Below, piece after piece: positions 40,953 through 50,808 of a DNA stretch of 64,000 nt. The first letter of the stretch is position 1; the number at the start of each line of letters is the position of its first letter. The stretch spans positions 1 through 64,000 of the forward strand of contig NZ_QOIL01000006.1 of NCBI RefSeq assembly GCF_003323745.1, read 5' to 3'. The stretch is from Sphaerisporangium album (GTDB lineage: Bacteria > Actinomycetota > Actinomycetes > Streptosporangiales > Streptosporangiaceae). The notes beneath the pieces were generated by a model that had not been told where the DNA came from, made no database searches, and worked only from the letters and a program-made list of their open reading frames with translations. A program made the translations under genes and the position numbers.

Positions 40953-41207
40953 GTGGACAGTCCGGACGGGCGCGTACTGATCATCGTGATCGTCGCGACG
41001 ATTCTGTTCGTCGCGGGCCGGAACTTCCAGCGCACCTTGGATACCTGGGCAGGCTGGGGCAAGGCGGTGAAAACAGCCGCCGAGGCCAGGGACAAGATTC
41101 CGGGCGCGAAATCCTCGGCGTGGGCGGCGGTGCGACGCATGATCTTCATCGGCGCGGTGACGCTGGCCCTGCTGGCTCTGCTCGTCAACGCGTTCCGATT
41201 CGTCTGA
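40953..41207 (+). CDS. Small two-helix membrane protein
   Basis: This 84-residue protein has two predicted transmembrane helices (VLIIVIVATILFVAG and MIFIGAVTLALLALLVNAF) joined by a charged helical loop. No family was recognised. The GTG start was chosen because a perfect AGGAGG lies six bases upstream; the ATG directly after AGGAGG is too close. It ends before a long hairpin shared with rlmN. Confidence 0.7.
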   Translation: MDSPDGRVLIIVIVATILFVAGRNFQRTLDTWAGWGKAVKTAAEARDKIPGAKSSAWAAVRRMIFIGAVTLALLALLVNAFRFV

Positions 41208-41222
41208 CCCTTGGTGAGCCAG

Positions 41223-41263
41223 GGCCGGAGGCGTGCCGGTCGGAAGGCCGCACGCCCCCGGCC
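41223..41263. terminator. Bidirectional hairpin terminator before rlmN
   Basis: GGCCGG-A-GGCGTGC (41223-41236) pairs with GCACGCC-C-CCGGCC (41250-41263): 13 base pairs and one A-C mismatch around a 13-base loop. It lies between the convergent small membrane protein gene and rlmN. Confidence 0.55.
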
Positions 41264-41269
41264 GGCGAC

Positions 41270-42373
41270 CTATGAGTCGGGGGTCGCGGCTGCGAGCTGG
41301 CCGCAGGCGCCGTCGATCTCCCGGCCGCGGGTGTCGCGGACGGTGACGGCGACGCCGTGGGATTCCAGGCGGCGGACGAACGCGCGCTCGTCCTCCGGCC
41401 GGGAGGCCGTCCACTTGGAGCCCGGGGTCGGGTTGAGCGGGATCAGATTGACGTGGACCAGCTTGCCCTTGAGCAGGCGGCCCAGCAGGTCGGCCCGCCA
41501 TTCGTGGTCGTTGATGTCCTTGATCAGGGCGTATTCGATGGAGACGCGACGCTTGGTCTTGGCCGCGTACTTCCAGGCCGCGTCCAGAACCTCGGCGACC
41601 TTCCAGCGGGTGTTGACCGGGACCAGTGTGTCGCGCAGCTCGTCGTCAGGGGCGTGCAGGGAGACGGCGAGCGTCACCGGCAGCCCCTCGTCGGAGAGCT
41701 TCTCGATCGCGGGGACCAGCCCGACGGTCGAGACGGTGACACCGCGCGCGGAGATGCCGAGCCCCTCGGGGGCGGGTTCGGTGATGCGCCGGACGACGCC
41801 GATGACCGCCTTGTAGTTGGCGAGTGGCTCGCCCATGCCCATGAAGACGATGTTGCTGACCCGTCCCGGACCTCCGGGCACCTCGTCACGCGCCAACGCG
41901 CGGGCGCCCGCGACGACCTGCTCGACGATCTCGGCGGTGGACATGTTGCGGGTCAGCCCGGCCTGTCCGGTGGCACAGAAGGGGCAGTTCATGCCGCATC
42001 CGGCCTGGGACGACACGCAGATGGTGACCCGGTCGGGATAACGCATCAGGACCGACTCGACCAGCGCGCCGTCGAAGAGCCGCCACAGGGTCTTACGGGT
42101 CGTGCCGCCGTCGCAGGTGATCTCCCTGACCGAGGTGAGCAGGCCGGGCATCAGGCTCGTTACGAGCAGGTCGCGCGACGCGGCCGGGAGGTCGGTCATG
42201 TGCGCGGGGTCGGTGGTCAGCCGCTCGAAGTAGTGCCGCGAGAGCTGCTCGGCGCGGAAGGGCTTCTCCCCGAGCTCGGCGACGGCCGTACGGCGCTCGG
42301 CCAGCGTCAGGTCGGCGAGGTGGCGGGACGGTTTCGCACGTCGGGGGGCGACAAAGGTTAGCTCGGCGGACAT
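41270..42373 (-). CDS. rlmN: 23S rRNA (adenine2503-C2)/tRNA methyltransferase RlmN
   Basis: This 367-residue radical-SAM methyltransferase binds a 4Fe-4S cluster through Cys126, Cys130 and Cys133 (CGMNCPFC). The two methylation Cys are likely in the C-terminal GACGQL and in [12 protein letters not shown] neighbourhood. [13 protein letters not shown] and NLIPLNP are family motifs. The start ATG has AAGGA close upstream. It lies near cdsA-frr-pyrH-tsf-rpsB, as is usual in actinobacteria, but here a SUFU-domain gene is inserted. Confidence 0.95.
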   Translation of the reverse strand: MSAELTFVAPRRAKPSRHLADLTLAERRTAVAELGEKPFRAEQLSRHYFERLTTDPAHMTDLPAASRDLLVTSLMPGLLTSVREITCDGGTTRKTLWRLFDGALVESVLMRYPDRVTICVSSQAGCGMNCPFCATGQAGLTRNMSTAEIVEQVVAGARALARDEVPGGPGRVSNIVFMGMGEPLANYKAVIGVVRRITEPAPEGLGISARGVTVSTVGLVPAIEKLSDEGLPVTLAVSLHAPDDELRDTLVPVNTRWKVAEVLDAAWKYAAKTKRRVSIEYALIKDINDHEWRADLLGRLLKGKLVHVNLIPLNPTPGSKWTASRPEDERAFVRRLESHGVAVTVRDTRGREIDGACGQLAAATPDS

Positions 42374-42480
42374 GTCCTTCTCTTAACAGTTTGCCGGAAG
42401 CTGCACTGCACAGCCCCTTGTTGTGATCTATTGCGATCCACGGCCGAACGGGAGACGTCCACCGGAAAGGCGGATAGGCG

Positions 42481-43518
42481 TTGGGCACCACCGATGTCGT
42501 CCTCACCGACACCAGCCCATATGGCAGTCGCACGGTGACCGTCGAGTACGAGGGGGCGTCCTCGGTAGCTTACCTGCGCGGCGCCGACGGCGGGATCCAC
42601 GGCGCCGTGTGGCTCGCCAACCATGGACAGGCGCCCCCCTCCGTCGACCTGGACCAGATCGGCCGGGGCCACGCCCCCGTCATGCCCGTGGCCAACACCC
42701 GCGTCCCGGAGGGCACGGCGCCGTTCACGGCCGCCGAGCTGGAGGTCCTCTGGTTCGAGGAGGGCGACGGTGCGGCCCTGTATCGCAACGGCGATCTCCT
42801 GGCGGTCATTCCCGGCTGGGCGGACCTGGAGCGCGGAATGCCCGGGTACGCCAGGGACGCGGTCGGCGAGTCCCCCTTCGCATGGTCCCTGGACGAGGCC
42901 CTCGAAGGGTTGGCCCCACGCATCGCCAAGGCCCGTTCGTACTGGGAATGGCGTCACGGCGACGGCGCGTGGCAGTCGTTCCAGCAGTTCGTCATGAGCC
43001 ATCTGGACTCGCGGGTCGGCCCGCCGGCGCGGTACTGGGACATCGGCGGCGACCGGCTCCCCACCGTGGGCATCACCGAGCGGCCGCAGAACGGCTACAC
43101 CGTGCTGTCGACGGTCGGGATGAGCTGCCAGCGCATGCCCACCGTGGAGCAGTACATCGACCGGCCCGACGCCTACACCCGCATCGAACTGGCCATCGCG
43201 ACACGGGGAGAGCCCGCGGAGGCGGCGCAGCTGTTCCTGTGGCTGGCGCGGTACCCGTGGCACTCGATCACCTGGCTCGGGCACGGCCACACCGCCCGCT
43301 GGTACGGCGCCCCGGCGACCTTCCCGCTCGGCCGTGGCCATGAGGGCGTGCTGATGCTGGACACCGTTCCCGGGCTGCCCGACCTGTCGGGGTTCGCGTT
43401 CGGGGGCGACGAGGTGCGGTGGCTCTGGCTGATCCCGCTGACCGACCATGAACTGCGGATCGCCGCCGAGCGCGGCCACGAGGCCCTGGCGCTGTCGCTG
43501 CCCGGACGAATCCCCTGA
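42481..43518 (+). CDS. Suppressor of fused (SUFU) domain protein
   Basis: This 345-residue cytoplasmic protein has an N-terminal part (TVTVEYEGASSVAYLRGADGG, 1-150) and a C-terminal SUFU domain (about 165-340) with IGGDRLPTVGITERPQNGYTVLSTVGMS, YTRIELAIATRG and the LWLIPLTDHELRIAAERG ending. Bacterial SUFU proteins are often linked to toxin immunity or unknown roles; no toxin gene is adjacent. It starts at TTG with a GGCGGATAGG region upstream. It is inserted, in the opposite direction, between rlmN and cdsA. Confidence 0.8.
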   Translation: MGTTDVVLTDTSPYGSRTVTVEYEGASSVAYLRGADGGIHGAVWLANHGQAPPSVDLDQIGRGHAPVMPVANTRVPEGTAPFTAAELEVLWFEEGDGAALYRNGDLLAVIPGWADLERGMPGYARDAVGESPFAWSLDEALEGLAPRIAKARSYWEWRHGDGAWQSFQQFVMSHLDSRVGPPARYWDIGGDRLPTVGITERPQNGYTVLSTVGMSCQRMPTVEQYIDRPDAYTRIELAIATRGEPAEAAQLFLWLARYPWHSITWLGHGHTARWYGAPATFPLGRGHEGVLMLDTVPGLPDLSGFAFGGDEVRWLWLIPLTDHELRIAAERGHEALALSLPGRIP

Positions 43519-43523
43519 ACCCC

Positions 43524-44594
43524 TCAGCCGGGGAGGAAGGCCGCCAGGAGCAGCCACATCGGGACGAGCGTCGCGAGCAGGGAGTCGAGACGATCCATCA
43601 GGCCGCCATGGCCGGGGAGCAGGCTGCCCATGTCCTTGATGCCGAGATCGCGCTTGATGACCGACTCGACCAGGTCGCCGAGGGTGGCGCACACGGCCGC
43701 CACGACGCCGATGAGGGCGCCCTGCCAGTACTGGCCGTCGAGCAGGAACCGCATCATGAGCGACCCGCACAGGACGCAGGCGAGGACGGATCCGGCGAAC
43801 CCCTCCCACGTCTTCTTCGGGCTGATGATCGACATCTTGTGCCTGCCGAACAGGATGCCCGCGAAGTAGCCGCCGATGTCGCTGCACACCGTGACGGCGA
43901 TGAACAGCACCACGCGGTCGGACCCGTCGGGCTTGGCCAGCATCAGCGGCACGAACCCGGCGATCAGCGACGGATACACCGAGGTCAGGACGCTTCCCGC
44001 GGCGTCCCTGACGTAGCCCTCCGCGCCCTTGAACATCCGCTCGCAGAGCAGCACCAGCACGGTGATCGTGAACGCGCCCAGCAGCCAGATCGGGCCGCCC
44101 CAGTACGCTCCGGCCAGCATGGCGGCCAGGCCGGTCAACTGGAGCTTCATCGGCACCTGGATGTCCCGGACGCCGAACGCGCGGATCATCTCGACGACGC
44201 CGACGCCGACGGCCGCCACGAGCACCAGCAGGAACAGGGCCTTCTGGGTGTAAAGGGTGCCGATGACGGCGGCTCCCAGCGCGAGGCCCACGCCGATCGC
44301 GGCCGGGAGGTTGCGGCCTGTACGGATACCGCTCGGCTTACCGGCCGGGTGCTGCCCGCCGGGGTCGCCGGCGGCCTCGTCGTGCGCGGTGCCGTTGGCC
44401 CGCGCCCGCAGCCGCGCCGCGGGATCGCGATGCTCCACCCGGCTGGAAGCGGTCCCGAGGTCGCCATCCCTCGCGGGGGAGGCGTCGGCGCCCCCTTCCG
44501 GGCCTTCCATCCGGGCGCCGGGAGCCGCGGGCGGACGCGCCTCGGACCGCCGACCTGGGGCAGGACCGGTACCGTCCGCCGTCGTACCTTCCAC
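43524..44594 (-). CDS. cdsA: Phosphatidate cytidylyltransferase CdsA
   Basis: This 356-residue membrane enzyme makes CDP-diacylglycerol for phospholipid synthesis. The C-terminal CDS signature is ESVIKRDLGIKDMGSLLPGH with GGLMDRLDS after it. Eight or so helices follow a long charged, disordered N-terminal region of about 95 residues (EGPEGGADASPARDGD), typical of actinobacteria. It starts at GTG with GTGGGA upstream. It is downstream of frr after 164 bases and converges on the SUFU gene with a 5-base gap. Confidence 0.92.
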   Translation of the reverse strand: MEGTTADGTGPAPGRRSEARPPAAPGARMEGPEGGADASPARDGDLGTASSRVEHRDPAARLRARANGTAHDEAAGDPGGQHPAGKPSGIRTGRNLPAAIGVGLALGAAVIGTLYTQKALFLLVLVAAVGVGVVEMIRAFGVRDIQVPMKLQLTGLAAMLAGAYWGGPIWLLGAFTITVLVLLCERMFKGAEGYVRDAAGSVLTSVYPSLIAGFVPLMLAKPDGSDRVVLFIAVTVCSDIGGYFAGILFGRHKMSIISPKKTWEGFAGSVLACVLCGSLMMRFLLDGQYWQGALIGVVAAVCATLGDLVESVIKRDLGIKDMGSLLPGHGGLMDRLDSLLATLVPMWLLLAAFLPG

Positions 44595-44758
44595 AGTGTT
44601 CCCACTCTCGTACCGCCGGCCACGCTCGGCGGCCCACTACGCCTGACCCGCCACAAGGACGGGGAGGGAGCGCGATGGGGCCCAACGCGGCGAGGGCGCC
44701 CCACCCGCGGCAGGCACCGGAGTGGCAGCGCCCCTACCTGACTGCGGCCGCTGCGCGC

Positions 44759-45316
44759 TCAGACCTCGAGCAGCTCGGCTTCCTTGTGCTTGAGAAGCTC
44801 GTCGATCTTGGCGACGTGCTTGTGCGTGAGGTCGTCGAGCTCCTTCTCGGCGCGGCGGACCTCGTCCTCGCCCGCCTCGCCGTCCTTGACCATCTTGTCG
44901 AGGGTCTCCTTGGCGTGGCGGCGGATGTTGCGCACCGAGACCCTGCTGCTCTCGGCCTTGTTCCGGGCGACCTTGATGTACTCGCGGCGGCGTTCCTCCG
45001 ACAGCTCGGGGAACACCACGCGGATCACCGCGCCGTCGTTGCCCGGGTTCACCCCGAGATCGCTGTCGCGGATGGCCTTCTCGATGGCGCCCATCGAGCC
45101 CTTGTCGTAGGGCTGGATGATGACCATGCGGGCTTCGGGGACGTGGAACGAGGCCAGTTGCTGCACCGGCGTGGGAGACCCGTAGTAGTCGACATTGATC
45201 TTGTTGAACATCGACGGGCTGACCCTGCCGGTGCGAATCGTCGCGAAGTCCTCCTTGGCGACCGCGACCGCCTTGTCCATCTTCTCCTCGGCTTCGAAGA
45301 GGGTTTCGTCGATCAC
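44759..45316 (-). CDS. frr: Ribosome recycling factor
   Basis: This 185-residue factor splits post-termination ribosomes with EF-G. It shows the family's motifs: [44 protein letters not shown] and [19 protein letters not shown], with the usual length. The GTG has GGGAG five bases upstream. It lies nine bases after pyrH. Confidence 0.96.
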   Translation of the reverse strand: MIDETLFEAEEKMDKAVAVAKEDFATIRTGRVSPSMFNKINVDYYGSPTPVQQLASFHVPEARMVIIQPYDKGSMGAIEKAIRDSDLGVNPGNDGAVIRVVFPELSEERRREYIKVARNKAESSRVSVRNIRRHAKETLDKMVKDGEAGEDEVRRAEKELDDLTHKHVAKIDELLKHKEAELLEV

Positions 45317-45325
45317 AGCGGCTCC

Positions 45326-46147
<822 letters not shown>

Positions 46148-46153
46148 CTAAGC

Positions 46154-46987
46154 CTATGCCTGACCGACCTTGTAGCGGGCGAAGGCCAGGACCTTCACGC
46201 CGGCCTCGGACGCGTACTTGCCGATCGTCTTCTTCGGGTCCTTGACGAAGGACTGCTCGACGAGCGTGAAGTCCTTGTACCAGCCGTTGATGCGGCCGTC
46301 GACGATCTTGCCGATCGCGGCCTCCGGCTTGCCCTCCTCGCGGGTCATCTGCTCGAAGACCGTGCGCTCCTTCTCGACCACGTCGGCCGGGACGGAGTTC
46401 GGGCTGAGGTACTTGGGGGCCATCGCGGCGGTGTGCTGGGCGATGTCCTTGGCGACCTCGGCGTTCGGGCTGTCGAGCTGGATCAGCACGCCCACGGCCG
46501 GGGGAAGCTGCGGGTCGGTCTTGTGCATGTAGGAGACGATGTAGCCGCCGTCCAGCACGGTGAACCGGCGGACCTCGATCTTCTCGCCCAGGGCCGCGTT
46601 GGCCTCGTCGAGGTGCTCCTTGACGCTCTTGCCGTCGATCTCGGAGTCGAGCAGCGCGGGCACGTCGGACGGCCGGGAGGCGAGGATGTGGCCGACGACG
46701 AGGGCGGCCAGCTCCTGGAAGCGCTCGCCCTTGGCGACGAAGTCGGTCTCGCAGTTCAGCTCGAGGAGGGCGGCGAGGGAGTCGCCCTCGTGCTTGACGG
46801 CGATCAGGCCGTTGGAGGCGGTGCGCGTCTCGCGCTTGCCGACGTCCTTGGCGCCCTTGACGCGAAGGAGGTCGACGGCCTTGTCGAAGTCGCCCTCCGA
46901 CTCCTCCAGGGCCTTCTTGCAGTCCATCATTCCGGCGGCGGTGAGCTCACGAAGCCGCTTGACGTCGGCCATGTTCACGGAAGCCAT
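46154..46987 (-). CDS. tsf: Elongation factor Ts
   Basis: This 277-residue nucleotide exchange factor for EF-Tu has the N-terminal UBA-like domain (DVKRLRELTAAGMMDCKKALEE) and the conserved TDFVAKGERF core; VLIQLDSPNAEVAKDIAQHTAAM marks the second core domain. The ATG has GAGGA eight bases upstream; an ATG 15 bases later (MADVKRL) is an alternative. It is separated from rpsB by two strong hairpins. Confidence 0.96.
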   Translation of the reverse strand: MASVNMADVKRLRELTAAGMMDCKKALEESEGDFDKAVDLLRVKGAKDVGKRETRTASNGLIAVKHEGDSLAALLELNCETDFVAKGERFQELAALVVGHILASRPSDVPALLDSEIDGKSVKEHLDEANAALGEKIEVRRFTVLDGGYIVSYMHKTDPQLPPAVGVLIQLDSPNAEVAKDIAQHTAAMAPKYLSPNSVPADVVEKERTVFEQMTREEGKPEAAIGKIVDGRINGWYKDFTLVEQSFVKDPKKTIGKYASEAGVKVLAFARYKVGQA

Positions 46988-47019
46988 TGTCTTTTTCCTC
47001 GTCGAGTGTCGTCGTGGGT

Positions 47020-47097
47020 CGGGTGGGTGCGCCGCGTCAGGCGCACCCACCCGGAAGGAGCCTTGCTGGCCGTACGGTCGTCGATTCCCGTACGGCC
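47020..47097 (-). terminator. Two tandem hairpins between rpsB and tsf
   Basis: The first hairpin met by polymerase is GGCCGTACG/CGTACGGCC (47068-47076 and 47089-47097, 9 bp, 12-base loop). The second is a perfect 14 bp stem, CGGGTGGGTGCGCC with its complement (47020-47033 and 47040-47053), with loop GCGTCA. They probably act as an attenuator or processing site that lowers tsf mRNA relative to rpsB. Confidence 0.7.
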
Positions 47098-47108
47098 TGA
47101 CGCGAGCC

Positions 47109-48080
47109 TCAGCCCTGCTGGTCGGTGCCCTCGGTGCCCTCGGCGGCCTCGGCGGCCTCGGAGACCTCGGGAGCGGCCTCCTGCGCCGGAGCCTCGGCCG
47201 GAGCCTCGGCGGGGGCCTCGGCAGGCGCCTCGGCGGCAGCGGCCTCGGCGGCGGGCGCGGCGTCCTGGGCGGCGGCGTCCTGGGCGGCGGCTTCCTCGTC
47301 CGTGCGCGCGAGCAGCTCGCGCTCCCACTCGGCCAGCGGCTCGGCGACGGCGGCGCCGGACGGCTTGTCGTCGCCGCGCGTCGCACCGGCGCGGGCCATC
47401 AGACCGTCGGCGACCGCGTCGGCGATCACGCGGGTGAGCAGGCTGACGGCGCGGATCGCGTCGTCGTTGCCCGGGATCGGGTAGTCGACCTCGTCGGGGT
47501 CGCAGTTGGTGTCGAGGATCGCGACGACCGGGATGCTCAGCTTGCGGGCCTCGCTGATCCCGATGTGCTCCTTCTTGGTGTCGACGACCCACACCGCGCT
47601 GGGGACGCGGGCCATGTCGCGGATACCGCCGAGGGTGCGCTCCAGCTTGTCCTTCTCGCGGCGGCGCATCAGGAGCTCCTTCTTGGTGAGCCCGGAGCCT
47701 GCCACGTTGTCGAAGTCGAGCTCCTCAAGCTCCTTCAGACGCTGAAGCCTCTTGTGGACGGTGGAGAAGTTGGTGAGCATGCCACCCAGCCAGCGCTGGT
47801 TGACGTACGGCATGCCGACCCGCGCGGCCTGCTCGGCGATGGCCTCCTGGGCCTGCTTCTTGGTGCCGATGAACAGGATGGTGCCGCCGTGGGCGACCGT
47901 CTCCTTGACGAAGTCATAGGCGCGGTCGATGTAGGACAGCGACTTCTGCAGGTCGATGATGTAGATGCCGTTGCGCTCCGTGAGGATGAAGCGCTTCATC
48001 TTCGGGTTCCAGCGACGGGTCTGGTGCCCGAAGTGAACACCGCTCTCGAGCATCTGCCGCATGGTGACGACGGGGGCCAT
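47109..48080 (-). CDS. rpsB: 30S ribosomal protein S2
   Basis: This 323-residue protein has the S2 core at 1-230: [20 protein letters not shown], then [33 protein letters not shown] and GNDDAIRAV. The C-terminal 80 residues are a disordered Ala/Glu/Pro tail with AEAP repeats ([14 protein letters not shown]), longer than in E. coli S2 (241 residues). AGGAGG lies a few bases before the ATG. It is the first gene of the rpsB-tsf-pyrH-frr-cdsA unit. Confidence 0.97.
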   Translation of the reverse strand: MAPVVTMRQMLESGVHFGHQTRRWNPKMKRFILTERNGIYIIDLQKSLSYIDRAYDFVKETVAHGGTILFIGTKKQAQEAIAEQAARVGMPYVNQRWLGGMLTNFSTVHKRLQRLKELEELDFDNVAGSGLTKKELLMRRREKDKLERTLGGIRDMARVPSAVWVVDTKKEHIGISEARKLSIPVVAILDTNCDPDEVDYPIPGNDDAIRAVSLLTRVIADAVADGLMARAGATRGDDKPSGAAVAEPLAEWERELLARTDEEAAAQDAAAQDAAPAAEAAAAEAPAEAPAEAPAEAPAQEAAPEVSEAAEAAEGTEGTDQQG

Positions 48081-48381
48081 GAGTATGGTCCTCCTGGGTA
48101 GAGCGCCGTTGAAGGCGCGTGCCTCGGTTGTACGCGAAGGCCTGCGGCCTCCGCCCTGACGCCCTGAGTCGTCCTATCCGGGTCGGTGACCCGGACCGAG
48201 AGGACGATTCGCCTGTGGGCGTGCGAAGTCGGCCCGCCTGACGAGCCACCAAAAAGTGTACCCGGAACCCGGCCTCGCCCCGGCCACGCGGACGAGCATC
48301 CTCACCCGCCGGTCAGAGCGCGGTCAGCCTGTTCGCGGTCGTTCCGGGGCCTCGCCGAAGATCGGTACGGCGAGAGGCGGG
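48081..48381 (-). other. Leader and promoter region of rpsB
   Basis: No gene is visible. A nested hairpin lies at 48169-48207: outer arms TCGTCCT/AGGACGA and inner arms CCGGGTC/GACCCGG. On the minus strand GGGTACACT gives an extended -10 TACACT (48260-48255). The hairpin could be an S2 autoregulatory element in the leader or a terminator of the upstream CoA-transferase gene. Confidence 0.45.
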
Positions 48382-49842
48382 TCACCACCAGGCGGGCGGA
48401 TGCTCGGCCCGGCGGGGCGGCGGCGAGGTCCAGTACGGCCTGAGGTCGCCGATGGCGCCCGGCGCGCGGACGTAGGTCAGCCTTCCCTGCGGGGCGTCCA
48501 TCTCGTCCAGAAGATCCGACGGGTCCGGCTCGGCGACCTGGCCGCCGTCGACGCGGCCCAGCCCGTCCAGCCACCGGGCGACGCGGGCCAGGGACAGCTC
48601 CACGTGCCAGGAGCCGCCCTCGGCGCGGCGTCGCAGGAGGCCGGCCAGGGCTCCCAGGGCGGCCAGCCAGCCCGCGGAGTGATCCAGGACCTGGGCGGGC
48701 AACGGGACGGGCCGATCGCCGTCCCCGCCCTCGTGGGCGATCCCGCAGGCCATCTGCACCAGGCTGTCGAAGCCGCGTCGTCCCGCCCACGGGCCGCGCG
48801 TCCCATAGGCGGATATGTCGACAGATACGATGCCCGGCCTGATCGCGGCGAGATCCTCCGGGCCGAACCCCAGCGCCGCCAGCGCGCCCGGCCGGTACGC
48901 CTGGATCAGGACGTCCGCGCCGGCGACGAGTTCCCTGAGCGCGGCGACCCCCTCGCGCGTCCGGAGGTCGATCTCGCACGACCGCTTGCCGAAGGCCGTG
49001 CTGACGACCAGTCCGGGCACTTCGGGCAGGTGCGCGGCGCCCACCCGGAGCACGTCGGCCCCGTGGGCGGCGAGCGTGCGGCTCGCCACCGGACCGGCGA
49101 TCACCCTGGTCAGGTCCAGCACCCGGATCCCTTCGAGCGGACGCCCGGCCGCCGCCGTGGCTCCGCCCCGAGGGTCCGGTGCGGGGACCCCTGAGCCCTC
49201 ATGGTCCAGGCGCCTGATCGCCACCAGCGGTGTCTCCGCCACGGCGGCACTCTGCGGGTGGGCGTCCCACTCCGCACGGCTGCGCATGGCGGCCGCGCAG
49301 CCACCCGCCTCGGTGACCGCCTCCTCCACGCTCAGCGCCATCCGGCGGGCGCAGGCCTCGGCGACCTGCTCCTTGTCCGCCTCCAGGGGAAGTCCCAGCG
49401 CACGCAGGGCGGCGTCCCTGTGGTGGTCGAAATTGCAGTGCAGGCGGACCCACCCGTCGGCCGTGCGGTAGTCGCCCGACAACGGCGCCCACAGGCCCCC
49501 GGCCTCACCGTCGATACGGAAATAGCGCTCGTCACGAAAGGCGATCGCGGCCTCCCGCACGTCGACGGTCACCCGCTCCGCCGGAACACGACCCGCGTCC
49601 GGCGCCGGCGGGCCGCCGCCGAGGAATCCGTCGGGCGACCTCTTCGAGGCCGCGAGGCGGTCCCGCTCGGATCGCAGGACCAGCGCGACGGCCGCGGTCA
49701 CCGCCCCGACCGTGGCGGCGGCCGCCGTCCCGACCCTGAAGGCCGAGGGCAGGACCGGATCATCGCCTGTCACGTGGACGGCGGGGAGGTCCAGCCCTAC
49801 CTCGGCCCCCAACTCCCGGACGAGATCCGTGATCACCCTCAT
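48382..49842 (-). CDS. CoA-transferase, CaiB/BaiF family (class III)
   Basis: This 486-residue enzyme transfers CoA between carboxylic acids. The C-terminal half is the family III core: LEGIRVLDLTRVIAGPVASRTLAAHGADVLRV, RSCEIDLRTREG, ISAYGTRGPWAGRRGFDSLVQMACG. The catalytic Asp would be in GFDSLVQ. The N-terminal half (FRVGTAAAATVGAVTAAVAL, LRxH-type region) is a degenerate second copy as seen in actinobacterial members. The ATG chosen has GAGAGGG close by; GTG at 49872 is an alternative. Substrate unknown. Confidence 0.82.
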   Translation of the reverse strand: MRVITDLVRELGAEVGLDLPAVHVTGDDPVLPSAFRVGTAAAATVGAVTAAVALVLRSERDRLAASKRSPDGFLGGGPPAPDAGRVPAERVTVDVREAAIAFRDERYFRIDGEAGGLWAPLSGDYRTADGWVRLHCNFDHHRDAALRALGLPLEADKEQVAEACARRMALSVEEAVTEAGGCAAAMRSRAEWDAHPQSAAVAETPLVAIRRLDHEGSGVPAPDPRGGATAAAGRPLEGIRVLDLTRVIAGPVASRTLAAHGADVLRVGAAHLPEVPGLVVSTAFGKRSCEIDLRTREGVAALRELVAGADVLIQAYRPGALAALGFGPEDLAAIRPGIVSVDISAYGTRGPWAGRRGFDSLVQMACGIAHEGGDGDRPVPLPAQVLDHSAGWLAALGALAGLLRRRAEGGSWHVELSLARVARWLDGLGRVDGGQVAEPDPSDLLDEMDAPQGRLTYVRAPGAIGDLRPYWTSPPPRRAEHPPAWW

Positions 49843-50002
49843 GCCCTCTCGTTCCTGGACATCGCCGCCCACATGAACTCACCCACTCCCGCGTGCCGCG
49901 CGACCTTCTGTCAGGGCCTGTCACGCGTCCTGGGCACCGGCATCCCGGCGCTTCCGCGGTTTATCCACAGAATCACGTTCAGCCATCCGTGCGCCCGGCC
50001 CT

Positions 50003-50761
50003 ATGAGCCAGTGTGCTCGGGTGCCTCATGCCCCGATCCGCCCCATGGTGGTGTTCCTCGTCACTGTCACCGTCGTCGCCTCGGTGGCCGCTCCGCGATT
50101 GTCCGTCGCCGTTCGGGCCGTGGCTCCCCAGCCGGGCCCTGAGGCGTCGGCGTCCTCCGGGAGCCCGCCCGCGCTCCCGGCGTACGAGCTTCTCGGAAGC
50201 CTCCGAGACCAGGCCGGCTCTTCCGGCCCACTCGCCCCGCACCGGAGGGACGGTCCCGGCAAGGCACGCCAGCTCGACCCGCCGGATCCGGACGGGCCCC
50301 GATGGCGGCTGCCGCTCGACGTCCCCTACCGCCAGGCCCTGCGCCGCTTCTCTCCGCCCGCCCGGCCATGGTTCGCCGGTCATCGGGGTGTGGATCTCGA
50401 CACGAAGCCAGGGCAGGCCGTACGCGCGGCCGGCGACGGAATCGTGGGTTACGCGGGTCCCCTCGCGGGTCGCGGCGTCGTGATGATCGTTCATGCCGAA
50501 GGGCTCCGAACCACTTACTTGCCGGTTCGCGCGTCGGTCCGGCGTGGGCAGGCGGTGCGACTCGGCGACGTCATCGGCTCGGTGGAGCAGAGCACCGGCC
50601 ACTGCCCCAGCTCATGCCTGCATTGGGGCCTGATCAGCCGAACCCGCTATCTGGATGCCCTTCTCCTGATCGGCCTCGGCCAGGTACGCCTCCTGCCGAG
50701 GTGGTCGCCCTCCCCCGACGTCGGCGCGCCTGCCCCGTATCGCTCCCTCCTGCCGCCGTGA
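50003..50761 (+). CDS. M23 family metallopeptidase (LytM-like), secreted or membrane-anchored
   Basis: This 252-residue protein has an N-terminal hydrophobic helix (MVVFLVTVTVVASVAA) and a C-terminal LytM domain. Zinc ligands are in HRGVDLDT and CLHWGL (HxH is altered to HWG), so the second histidine of HxH is missing and activity is uncertain. GDGIVGYAG, GVVMIVHAEGLRTTYLPV are family motifs. Peptidases of this type cut cell-wall peptides. It is divergent from the CoA-transferase gene and near rpsB, where actinobacteria usually keep an M23 gene. Confidence 0.82.
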   Translation: MSQCARVPHAPIRPMVVFLVTVTVVASVAAPRLSVAVRAVAPQPGPEASASSGSPPALPAYELLGSLRDQAGSSGPLAPHRRDGPGKARQLDPPDPDGPRWRLPLDVPYRQALRRFSPPARPWFAGHRGVDLDTKPGQAVRAAGDGIVGYAGPLAGRGVVMIVHAEGLRTTYLPVRASVRRGQAVRLGDVIGSVEQSTGHCPSSCLHWGLISRTRYLDALLLIGLGQVRLLPRWSPSPDVGAPAPYRSLLPP

Positions 50762-50808
50762 CGCCGAGGGGCCCGGCCGCAGGGTCGCCCGATCTGGCCG
50801 GGAAGTGC

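Noticed and set aside
40799-41188. Minus-strand frame opposite the small membrane protein
   Set aside because: The plus-strand gene has a perfect ribosome-binding site and two helices; this is its shadow.
46988-47386. Upstream extension of tsf into rpsB
   Set aside because: EF-Ts starts at the conserved MASVNMADVKRL; the extension reads the rpsB tail in a wrong frame.
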